The notes beneath the pieces are model-generated. The model did no database searches. It saw nothing but the letters and a program-made list of their open reading frames with translations, and was not told where the DNA came from. The position numbers and the translations under genes are program-made. A stretch of 64,000 nucleotides of DNA from Taudactylus pleione (Eukaryota > Chordata > Amphibia > Anura > Myobatrachidae): the NCBI GenBank assembly GCA_031769625.1, contig JAUIMM010000169.1, positions 9,234,001 to 9,298,000 of the forward strand, in the 5' to 3' direction. Below, piece after piece: positions 56,401 to 64,000 of this stretch (the stretch's first letter is position 1; every line of letters starts with the position of its first letter).

Positions 56401-59400
56401 GTCGAAATGTCAACAGTTTGACTACATACCATTTATACTACATAAAGGTAAAACCCTTCTCACCAGCTAGCAGAATGATGGCTGTGACCAGGCCTAGAAA
56501 ACACCTACCCTAGAACATCTGAAGTGGCAAAAGAATTTGGAATGACTCTTGTGCTGATAGCTCTTGTATTGACAGCATGTGACAGCTAAGTAGTCAGATG
56601 TTCTTGTCAATAGAGCCTGAGCAACGTCTATTTTTATTACATAACCTATACAGTATATGAACTAATCAGGCATAACAAGAGCACAAGAGGATGTAATGAG
56701 CTGTTATTATGACTGTATAATATAAACTATAAGGCCAATGCAGAGTTGAACACAAGCTTGGCATAATAACTTTTGGATTGCGTACACAGAACAAAATGCA
56801 TATATTCAGCTGTATGCAGAGTTGTAGGCATTTCAGTGGCCGGGACCGCCCTTTCTAGCCATTATCACTATCAATGCACATTTATTACACCATTTCCACC
56901 AGCCCTATCCTTGGTGCAAATATATGCTCCACACAGGGGAATGCGCAGTGCAGAAGCACACAAGGTACATTTCACTGTAGGCTTTTGTGCAGCTCTGCAT
57001 TGGCCCCTATATGTGTATAGTTATAATGCACATAATCATACAGAGGTAGTTTATTTGTGATTGAGCTGTAAAACATTGTTGCCCTGTTGACAATATGATA
57101 TGTACTTTAGGAGTTTTTTTTATAGTGTTATAAGTGTTTCCCTGTTTGTGAAGTCTGGGAACATTTATTAACTCTGAGCACAACATAAACACATGTGTAC
57201 AGAAGGCTACACTACAGTGATGGGCATAGCACCTAATGGTGGTGATGCTCACTTGCATGACATGGTTGAATGCACAACAGCAGCATTAAATATATCATAC
57301 AGATAATTTCTTTTCTTTTTTCCCAGAGACTTGATGGCAGTGTGGACTTTAACAAGAACTGGAACCAGTACAAAGAAGGATTTGGATATTTGTCCCCAAC
57401 CGACACCACAGAGTTTTGGCTGGGAAATGAAAAGATTCACCTCATCTCCACCCAGAGTACTATTCCATATGTTTTACGGATAGAGCTGGAGGACTGGAGC
57501 GGACAGAAGAGGTAAATAGCACTGACATCTGCAGTTTATTACAGAGGAATTGTGTCTCAATTTAACTAACTAATATTATGAACCTATATAACAATGGGAT
57601 GCAGTCATATGGTCAACAATGACAATCTCGATATTCATACTAAAGGATGGTTAGTCTGCGGGGGGAGGTTAGGGTGAGGCACCAGAGGAGCAGTTAGGGG
57701 TAGGGATGAAATACTCACTGGAAAGCCAGGGGATCACAGCTCTGACCCAAAAGTCCCAGTCACATGACCACTGGGACCCTGAAGCAGAACTGGACTCAAT
57801 GCAGCCGTTGGGGCAAGGTAAATCACTGCTGGGACACCAGGGATGATATGTCAACATTCTAACATGTCGACATTTCATCACTGTTTACATGATGAATGTT
57901 GACACATTATGGCCATATTGGTTTTCTCACGTCGATAGGCTGAATGTCAATATTATGACTGTCAACATATCCTAAATCACCCAAAGTTAAATCTGCGTAA
58001 AAGTGGGCATGGTCCCAATTAACTCTAACATTGTTTTAATTATAATTTTAAGGGTGTATTTTTAATTGTCAGGGCCTTAGACCCGATAATTATAATTTTG
58101 CAGCAATAAGAAATTAATGATCACCCGCATGTATTAAAAAGCACCCTGCTGTATGTAAGAAGTGAAGGGATCAAATTAGCAATCGCTTCACTTCTCCTTC
58201 AGGAACCGTGTGCATTACTACACATGCGTGGTCTGCTGACCATGGTGTGGAGAGTGCCAGGGAGGAAAGTAGCCCATAGTCTACAATGGCTGTTCCCATC
58301 TTTAGATGAAACCTACGGTGACTGCTTTTTGCTTACAAAAATGGGGACTGCTGCAGGTAACTCTGATATCCATTGCAGTACCCAGTACATTTGAGGGATA
58401 CAGTATTTATTATTTGAGGGTACCCCCCAAAAACTGGTGTTTTCGGGGGATGTCTTGCAAACAGTAATTGATAAATAGGTCTCTTAAAGTTACTTTAAAA
58501 TGTAGAGGAAACTTTCCAGGCTCAATTTTTTTTGAGCTTCCACTGACATTTTACTGTAGATCTCTCTGGATCCCTGTCACCAACAGTGATTGCTTTCCCC
58601 AGGCACTGAGTGTGACTGTATTGCGTGGTAATACCTACAGTATGCTGTGCCTCTTGCTTACAATGACATAATAACAACTGTGTGAAGCAAGCTACAACAC
58701 ACAACATTCACATTTTAAACTTCTTAAGTAAAGGGTAAAGAATGATGTATCTTTTAGATGCTGTAGCCCAAATACAGCAATAAAAATTAATCTAGCTTTA
58801 AAGCTCATGTAAATGTTAATTTGGAATTATCTCTATTTGTCTTTGTAGCACAGCAGACTATAACACCTTCAGAGTAAATCCTGAAAAGGACAATTACCGG
58901 CTGACCTATGCGTACTTCCTTGGTGGTGAAGCTGGTGATGCGTTTGATGGCTTTGATTTTGGAGATGATCCCAGCGATAAGTTCTTCACCTCCCATAATG
59001 GCATGCAATTCAGTACTTTTGACAAAGATAATGACAAATATAATGGAAACTGCGCCGAACAAGATGGCTCTGGATGGTGGATGAACAGATGTCATGCCGG
59101 TCATCTCAATGGCAAATATTACCAAGGTAGAGACCCAAAGCAACTATAACCACTTGTGTTATTCTGTATTCCGAATACCATACTATAAAACTGGTTCAAC
59201 TATAAATCCCAAAGAAGTTTAACATGTCACAGATAATTGGAATTGTACTTCGGCAGCCTCCTCTTGTTATAGGGTCCACAAAACCTCAATGCTTGGAGTC
59301 TAGTAAAGAAAGAAAACATCACAATAGACCAACATTGTCTAAAAGCATAAAAGTGATACGTTATTCTCTATAAATAAAAATAAAGTCCATGCAACAAAAT

Positions 59401-62400
59401 GCATTGGTTGGCCTCCGTCGTTGAAGCTACGTTGTTAGTTTTCAGATAAGCCGATGTTTTCATTTAATTTTGTAAGTGGCCATTGTTATGAATTTTTATA
59501 GAGAATAAAGGATCCTTTTTATGGTTTCACACTATGTTGGCCTGTTGTGGCTGTGTGGCATTGTGTTTACAGTATTTACTAGATCTGGATTTGATCTGCC
59601 TGGATACTGATAAGTGTTGAATGATAAGCCGATTACAAAGTTTAATTCATGTATGTGCAATATTTCTTGTAAAATCAGTGTCCATTTTTGTCAGATGTCA
59701 GTTAACTTACCGGTATGTTTTTGGACTTTGTGTGAGGAAACCTGGGGAAACACATGTATGCAAAGGAGAACATGCAAACTCTACAAAGATAGACCTTTAG
59801 TGGAAGTAAACCCATGATTCCATCTCTGTGAGAATGCTAACCACCTGTGCTGCTGTGCAAACATTTTTTCATATTCTTTAAATTAAATAATGAAAGACCA
59901 CTAGCCAGACACTCACCACAGTGTTTGAAGAAATAATATCCAATTTATATTATAGCTAAACAACTTTTGCAATGCATTTTATTTTCAATGAATGTTCCAT
60001 CTGTCAGACAAATACAAATTAAATAGATCTGTGTGTACTGACTCCATGGGGTAAATTTACTAAAGTGAGAGTTTTTAGAAGTGGAGATCTTCTAGAACAG
60101 GGGTGGGGAACCTTTTTTCTGCAGAGGGCCATTTTGATATATATAACATTATTTGCGGGCCTGGTGTAGGCCACGCCCCCTCCGTGTGATGTCACACGGG
60201 GACGGGGCAACAATCGCCAGTGATTACAGCAATGCCTGGAGCATTCTGAAGATGCTTCGGGGAGCTGTAAGGGCATTGGTGTGACAATCTGAAGTGTCCT
60301 AATGATGCTCCAGGTGGCACTGCTGTATAGATTCTAGCCGCAGGGTGCCATTATAGACACCCTGCTATCCAGATGAGGCTAGCAGAAAAAAGCCCAGAGG
60401 GCAAGGCCAAATGACTCCAGGGGCTTATACGGCCCCTGGGCCTGAGATTCCCCATCCCTGTTCTAGAAGGTGCTAGATAAATATTAAGTAGAATCTGATT
60501 GGTTGCTATGGGCTCCACAGGAACTCCACTTCTGAAAACTCTCACACTTTAGTAAATATACCCCCATAAGCCTACTCAGGGGATGTAGTGTGAATGTGAC
60601 TGCTAATAACTGGTTTCCTTTGTTTTCTCCTGAAGGTGGTGCTTATTCTGAGACTGATCATCCAGATGGCTATGACAATGGGATTATATGGGCAACATGG
60701 CGCAGCCGTTGGAACTCAATGAAGAAAGTATCAATGAAAATCATTCCTTTCAATCGCTATGGATCACAGGATTCACAGTTTGAGGGAGCAAAGGGACATA
60801 AGGTCGGAGCTGATCGCCGAGGAGATATCTAAAGTTACATTATATCAACATTTATAGCTATGCACCATACCTCATGTATTTCACTAGATCCTGTTTACAA
60901 CTCAGATCTTGATTTTATATAAAGAATTGTTTTGCTATTGATAAAACTGTGTGGATTCCCTCATGGAAAATATACAAACATTGTTTTATTTTCTGTTGTT
61001 ACTAGTACTTGTTTCTTGGAATAACAATAAGTAATACCAACACATTTGCAAAGTGACTTAACTCTATCAACAAGTACAATAAACATATTTATATACAATT
61101 GCTGGCTCATCTGAATGACGGGCGTTAGGGTGTACGGTCCAAGCCCCCCACCCCCCCTTCATCTAAATGACTGCAACTACCACAGCAGTTACTTGCTTAC
61201 TTGCTGTAGTGTAGATCCTTCCATAGGAAGCAGAATGTAAGTGCAATCTGGACTTGAGTGTGCAGATGAAGCTTTAGATATCTCAAAGGAGTTTAACTAA
61301 TTTGAAGCCATTTTATTTTTATGAACACTTAAGCATTACATCTTAGCTAACTCCCCATAGACAGGGGTGAATTTAGGGGTCAGGCTCCTCATAGGGGCAA
61401 CATTATTGGTCCCCCACCCTCCCCCGGTCCCCCAATTTTATATTTTCATCATTAGGTTATGTGAGAAACTGAAAAAATGTGTAGAATATGCTCTATGGGG
61501 GTCATTCAGAACCGCTCGCGAGCGGCAGGACGCTCGCAAGAGGGTCGATGTTCCCCCACTGCGCATGCGCACGACGGAGGGAGCTCCGTCGTGCGCATGC
61601 ACGAGACCCGGCGAGCGACGGGCTCTCCATCGCTCCGGGTCTCGCACCAAAGGGGGCGTGCTGTCGATGTTGATTGACAGCATGCCCCTTTGGTGGGCGT
61701 GCCTGCCAGATGGAGGCGTTTCCATGGGAATGCCTGCCGTCTGAGGCCGGCCCCACTGACATCACTAGTGATGTCAGTGGGAGTGACTTTGGCTCTGATA
61801 GAGCCAAAATCACTACAGGGCTTGCGGCAGCGAGACCCTACCGCAGGGTCTCCATTGCAAGCCCGATGGTCGCGATGGTCAAGACCATCGCGACCATCAT
61901 CATGGACGCTTGCATATGCAGGAGGCCGCTCCATTTTCAGGGAGGAGGGCCCTGATTCAGAGCAAGCGCTCTGGTCAGAGCGTTCAGCTCTGAATCAGGC
62001 CCTATAAGTTCTGTATAAATAAATATATTACACAATACAATTTAACTGTAAACTAGATTTTTGTCTATAAAAAGCTTTCAGTTGAAGAGCTCTGTGGGCA
62101 GTTTAGCAGCGGTAACAGCAGGTTGCCTGTCATACACACTAACTGTCACACACACACATCCCAATGCCTCCGTACAGCCAAGGCAGCCCCAACCTCACCC
62201 GCCACTTCCCAACCTGATGGTTTGCATACTACTCCGATTGTGTGAGATTGGTGTGTGTGCAGGATGTGTAATGAGCAGGTGGAGGCTCTAAGAGATCTCT
62301 TGCAGTTCCCCCAAGGCCCAGCCTAATTGACAGACGGCGGCCGATTGGGGATGGGGAGTGGGCAGGACCAGCCAACGTCTCAAAAACATCCCCATTTTGT

Positions 62401-63649
62401 AGGAGTGGCTAAGGCCAGGGCCTGCATCTTTCCAACACAGACTTCCTGGTTTTGGCTATGGAGTTCCGTGGGGCAATCTAAATAACCTCAGGGTTGCTCA
62501 GATTGCTGATGGTCTTGCAGAAGGTCAGATGCTGTGCTTTAGGACACAGCACTAGGATCTGCAATTCAGTCAGGAGGCATTTATTTACACCAGACGCCTC
62601 CTGCTGCATTAGCATATTACTTGTATGGTATTGCTCACCAATGTTGTTAATGTAGTAAATGATAAGGAAACTTATTTTGTTACTTGCTATCAGTTTAGTT
62701 GGCTGCAATGATATCCCACTGCCAGAAGTGCATGTTACACTGACTTTAGTGTGCTTTGTGGAGTAAAACACACACACAATTGTCACAGGACTTGATTCAC
62801 TACTGTACGCAGCTGCGATTATGCATGCAATTGGGCGTTTGTTGTGTTCTGTGCATGCATATGCATCGCTGTGTGCGCGTGCACAAACTAGCTATTTTGA
62901 TCGGGACTGCGACCGCAGAGGCTACACAGACCCCTCGCAGATTGATTGACAGGAAGCACCATTTGTGGGTGGTGATGGGGGGTGGTCAGGGAACACAAGG
63001 CGTGCCAGTGCGGTCGCACGCCGTTGCAGGGGCGTGCTTAACTTATCCACTGCAATGCCATACGCAGTGTGAGGTCTCATAGCGTGCATGGTTGTTACCA
63101 ATTTCTTAGTAAGGTCAGAGCTTGTGCAAGTGTGTGTGAGGCCGCGATGGTACTCGACTGTACCGATGGTTTTGCTATTCTGCTAAGTATTATGGATGTG
63201 TGCAATGCAAAGTGGGCGTCCTTATGTAGTGCTGAGTTTGCATTGCGATCGCAATGGATTAGCATACTATCTCAGTTGAACTGCGTATGTATGCAATATT
63301 GCGTACCGTAGTGAATCAAGCCCACAGTCAAGTGTCTCTACCATAAAATCATTGCAAAATGATCTGCAAACAAATGTATTGTTATTAGTTATTCCATGGA
63401 ACATCACATATTATTGACAGCTGATATAATCCTTCAGTAGGAGATACTGTCAAAGGTAAAAGTTATAGAAAACACTACCTATAAAAGAACTATACAAAGT
63501 GACAGTGGTGGTTTCCCTAAGTACTATGCTTCTGTATGTGCTCACTGTATGGAGCTTATCTGCTGGCGTAACATTTTCTGCCTTAATGTTTAGCTCAGAA
63601 TACAGTGTTAATACTTTGTTCTCTTTCATTGTAGGCTGGAGACATTTAA
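50371..63649 (+). CDS. fgg: Fibrinogen gamma chain, 10 coding exons (431-aa AGDI form)
   Basis: Secreted plasma protein; with alpha and beta chains it forms the fibrinogen hexamer that thrombin turns into fibrin. Exons: 50371-50439, 50738-50782, 50883-51066, 51188-51275, 51790-51920, 55669-55802, 57327-57511, 58849-59126, 60636-60802, 63635-63649, all with GT/AG borders and matching phases. Residues 1-23 are the signal peptide. Cysteines 31, 32, 42 and 46 form the first ring, then a coiled coil with an N-glycosylation sequon at N75, then the second ring (C156, C160). The fibrinogen C domain runs from 173 to about 412 with C174/C203 and C347/C360. Calcium site: D339, D341, Y343, G345; knob-binding hole: Q350, D351, H361, D385. 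Cross-linking Q416 and K424 are kept. An in-frame ATG at 50173 lies upstream of the TATA-like box, so 50371 with its signal peptide and good context was chosen. The C-terminus matches mammalian gamma-A. Confidence 0.95.
50738..50782 (+). CDS. fgg: fgg exon 2
   Basis: 15 codons with the [10 protein letters not shown] motif. Its adjacent cysteines make the antiparallel gamma-gamma disulfides that join the two halves of fibrinogen. Same 45-bp length as the human exon. Preceded by a T-rich tract and CAG. Confidence 0.95.
50883..51066 (+). CDS. fgg: fgg exon 3: first disulfide ring and coiled coil
   Basis: 184 bp, starting [17 protein letters not shown]. The CPTTC motif completes the first disulfide ring; the rest starts the coiled coil. 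The NDTS sequon (N75) aligns with human gamma Asn52. Ends in phase 1 at GTAAGA. Confidence 0.95.
51188..51275 (+). CDS. fgg: fgg exon 4: coiled coil
   Basis: 88 bp between TTTACTAG and GTATGT. Encodes [20 protein letters not shown] and on. Entry phase 1, exit phase 2, consistent with exons 3 and 5. One residue shorter than the human counterpart by alignment. Confidence 0.92.
51790..51920 (+). CDS. fgg: fgg exon 5: end of coiled coil, second disulfide ring
   Basis: 131 bp, encoding [17 protein letters not shown]... and [18 protein letters not shown]. The CxxxC of the second ring is at residues 156 and 160. Exit phase 1 at GTATTT. Confidence 0.95.
52048..52348. mobile_element. Palindromic MITE in fgg intron 5
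   Basis: TGGGCATACACTCTACAATTATC is mirrored by GATAATTGTAGAGTGTATGCCCA; inner arms contain CCAATCTGGATGGTTGG and CCAACCAGCCAGATTGG. Inserted within the minisatellite. Confidence 0.85.
53066..53208 (+). repeat. 143-bp patch copied from the 47.2-kb region
   Basis: Closely matches 47204-47347: ATGCGCAGTGTAAAATAATC ... GATCTTTGCTGAATCAGGCCC ... CAGCTACATTGATTTGTATG ... GTGGCT. It spans the right end of the MITE at 46757 and the adjoining DNA of the Harbinger-type element, so it is a fragment of a composite. It sits inside the minisatellite with only a CTG-type microhomology at the edges and no visible target duplication. Confidence 0.9.
53409..53620. mobile_element. MITE in fgg intron 5 (TACACACT ends)
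   Basis: TGTACACACTAGACGATA ... TATCGTGTGTATGAGCC with several inner mirrored words (CGATATTG, CAATATCG). Related to 2803-3094 by its TACACACT/AGTGTGTA motif. Confidence 0.55.
53757..54925. mobile_element. Cluster of nested palindromic MITEs in fgg intron 5
   Basis: At least three copies of a family with GGGCCTCATTTATCA ... GTTTTATCACTCGTT and central CAATCAGCTCCCAACTGTCA / TGACAGTTGGGAGCTGATTGG. One copy (about 54245-54925) is interrupted at 54263-54728 by a different element with ends GGGCCCAATTTACAAAC / GTTTGTAAATGGGGCCC. That insert contains GC-rich DNA and an incidental open frame (54397-54735). Confidence 0.8.
55669..55802 (+). CDS. fgg: fgg exon 6: start of fibrinogen C domain
   Basis: 134 bp, the same as human. 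Reads [20 protein letters not shown] ... [17 protein letters not shown]. Contains the first domain disulfide (C174/C203). Donor GTAAGT, phase 0. Confidence 0.96.
55840..56430. other. fgg intron 6, TCGACA- and CCTAA-rich stretch
   Basis: Scattered AATGTCAAC, TGTCGACAGTCGAAATG and CCTAACCCTAA words identify a degraded copy of the element family at 24370, 27093 and 57595. No exon. Confidence 0.4.
57327..57511 (+). CDS. fgg: fgg exon 7
   Basis: 185 bp, [20 protein letters not shown] ... [12 protein letters not shown]. The last 144 bases, the donor and the next 70 intron bases are duplicated in inverse orientation at 27504-27717. Confidence 0.96.
57595..57965. mobile_element. DNA element in fgg intron 7, at the edge of the duplicated segment
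   Basis: Begins GGGATGCAGTCATATGGTCAAC exactly where similarity with the inverted exon-7 copy fades, and ends with mirrored GACTGTCAACATATCC. The copy at 27.5 kb is likewise followed by GGGATGTAGTTATGAG at this point, which links the element to the duplication. Confidence 0.5.
58849..59126 (+). CDS. fgg: fgg exon 8: calcium and knob-binding core
   Basis: 278 bp, the same as human. Contains [20 protein letters not shown], the calcium loop [11 protein letters not shown] and the [19 protein letters not shown] segment of hole a. Donor GTAGAG, phase 1. Confidence 0.96.
59700..59815. mobile_element. L2/CR1-type fragment in fgg intron 8
   Basis: TATGTTTTTGGACTTTGTGTG, GGGGAAACACATGTATGC and GAGAACATGCAAACTC form the inverse of the retroposon tail at 30862-31140. 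Strongly diverged. Confidence 0.5.
60048..60565. mobile_element. Palindromic MITE in fgg intron 8, split by a hAT element
   Basis: GGGGTAAATTTACTAAAGTGAG ... TCTCACACTTTAGTAAATATACCCC. Its interior is interrupted at TTCTAGAA by the element at 60098-60460. Ends ~70 bp before exon 9. Confidence 0.85.
60098..60460. mobile_element. hAT-type MITE, TSD TTCTAGAA
   Basis: 363 bp with ends CAGGGGTGGGGAACC / GATTCCCCATCCCTG and perfect 8-bp duplications at 60090-60097 and 60461-60468. Non-coding. Confidence 0.9.
60636..60802 (+). CDS. fgg: fgg exon 9 (spliced form)
   Basis: 167 bp, ending ...EGAKGHK at AAG|GTCGGA, the position of the human exon 9 donor (AKQ|GTCAGA). Includes D385 of hole a and the Q416/K424 cross-linking region. 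The donor is weak (GTCGGA), which allows read-through. Phase 0 exit matches exon 10. Confidence 0.85.
60636..60832 (+). CDS. fgg: fgg exon 9, read-through form ending RGDI
   Basis: If the weak donor at 60803 is not used, translation continues for nine residues, VGADRRGDI, to TAA at 60830-60832, giving a 436-aa chain. This occupies the place of the human gamma-prime extension, which also starts with Val at the same junction. The frog tail is shorter, not acidic, and ends with an RGD. A poly(A) signal at 61078 would serve this form. Use of this form is inferred. Confidence 0.65.
61078..61083 (+). terminator. Poly(A) signal AATAAA in fgg intron 9
   Basis: Canonical signal ~245 bp after the read-through stop codon. 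It would polyadenylate the RGDI form, paralleling the intron 9 poly(A) site of human gamma-prime. Confidence 0.5.
61497..62002. mobile_element. Harbinger-type MITE in fgg intron 9, TSD TAT
   Basis: GGGGGTCATTCAGAACCGC ... GCTCTGAATCAGGCCC with TAT at 61494-61496 and 62003-62005. Interior shares the CACTGACATCACTAGTGATG palindrome with the copies at 17665 and 36087. Confidence 0.88.
62788..63323. mobile_element. MITE in fgg intron 9, TSD ACA
   Basis: GGACTTGATTCACTACTGTACGC ... GCGTACCGTAGTGAATCAAGCCC with ACA at 62785-62787 and 63324-63326. The ends are a variant of the GGGCCTGATTCAG motif, so it probably belongs to the same broad family. It lies ~310 bp before exon 10. Confidence 0.8.
63635..63649 (+). 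CDS. fgg: fgg exon 10: AGDI tail
   Basis: TTCTCTTTCATTGTAG acceptor followed by GCT GGA GAC ATT TAA, i.e. Ala-Gly-Asp-Ile-stop. The human terminal exon encodes AGDV, the platelet integrin alphaIIb-beta3 ligand, at the same place and phase. The exon is only 15 coding bases; the match of acceptor, phase, length and sequence makes the call strong although no transcript was seen. Confidence 0.85.
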   Translation, partial: AGDI

Positions 63650-64000
63650 ATTGACAGATTTAAATAAAAGCAGCAGATTTGTGGGATACGGAATGTTGCA
63701 GATCTTTCCAGTCTGTAAAATTGCACTATGTCCAGTAGGAAACAACACATTAAATAACATTTTAAAAATTGAAATAAAATCTTTATATTTTGTTCCAAAA
63801 GTTTTTGTGGTTCCATATCACCCTTTTAGCAATAAATCACCTACTTTTAACATATACCTACCAGGCATAATTGAAATATGGTGGAAATTATGAGGATATA
63901 AGAGAAGTAGGCAACATGTGACACTGCAGCTACTGTGGAACTACACATGCCAGAATGCACTGTCACAGTTGTAACAAAACTGTGGTAGGTCATGCTGGGA
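63650..64000 (+). other. fgg 3' untranslated region and flank
   Basis: AATAAA signals at 63663-63668, 63773-63778 and 63831-63836 follow the exon 10 stop; the first is probably too close to the stop to be the main one. The small open frame at 63651-63893 has no recognisable feature. In other vertebrates FGA lies downstream of FGG; none of it is visible before the window ends. Confidence 0.5.

Noticed and set aside
63651..63893. 80-codon + frame after exon 10 as an fga exon
   Set aside because: No fibrinogen alpha motifs, no splice sites; it lies in the fgg 3' untranslated region.

Overview
The window comes from an animal genome, most likely an anuran amphibian. It holds one certain protein gene, fibrinogen gamma chain (FGG), on the + strand in its last 14 kb. 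The rest is intergenic and intronic DNA built almost entirely from nested mobile elements and tandem repeats. The frog assignment is an inference: FGG is vertebrate-like at every exon, and the small palindromic elements (for example those carrying CCAATCAG / GATTGGTTGCTAT) are of a kind common in frogs. The species cannot be named.

Layout. 1-6.7 kb: a G-rich minisatellite, then several small inverted-repeat elements. 6.7-18.4 kb: an 11.68-kb unit with terminal inverted repeats and a perfect 9-bp target duplication. Its two arms are long tandem arrays of the same ~176-bp monomer in opposite orientation, an architecture like the foldback elements of insects. Its centre holds two hAT-type elements, an 87-88-bp tandem array and unclassified DNA. 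18.4-27.5 kb: a solo LTR, Harbinger-type MITEs, a Tc1-like end and a 1.9-kb inverted-repeat element. 27.50-27.72 kb: an inverted 214-bp copy of FGG exon 7 plus the start of intron 7. 28.8-30.9 kb: a candidate Helitron full of nested elements. 31.2-32.8 kb: a ~30-bp minisatellite. 32.9-39.7 kb: more MITEs. 39.76-43.28 kb: an internally deleted Ty3/gypsy-like LTR retrotransposon with one element in its 5' LTR and another in its coding part. 44.1-49.9 kb: hAT elements and a Harbinger-type element carrying a broken transposase.

FGG. Ten coding exons can be placed exactly (50371-63649). The encoded precursor has a signal peptide, two cysteine rings around a coiled coil, and a complete fibrinogen C-terminal domain with calcium- and knob-binding residues. 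The 3' end offers two products. Splicing exon 9 to a tiny exon 10 gives a C-terminus ending AGDI (431 aa), the counterpart of the human gamma-A tail AGDV. Reading through the exon 9 donor gives nine other residues ending RGDI (436 aa), with a poly(A) signal inside intron 9, as in human gamma-prime. Introns 5, 7, 8 and 9 are enlarged by MITEs and minisatellites.

No rRNA gene, functional tRNA gene or CRISPR array was seen. Apart from FGG, every open frame judged real belongs to a degraded transposon; most other open frames are products of tandem repeats.
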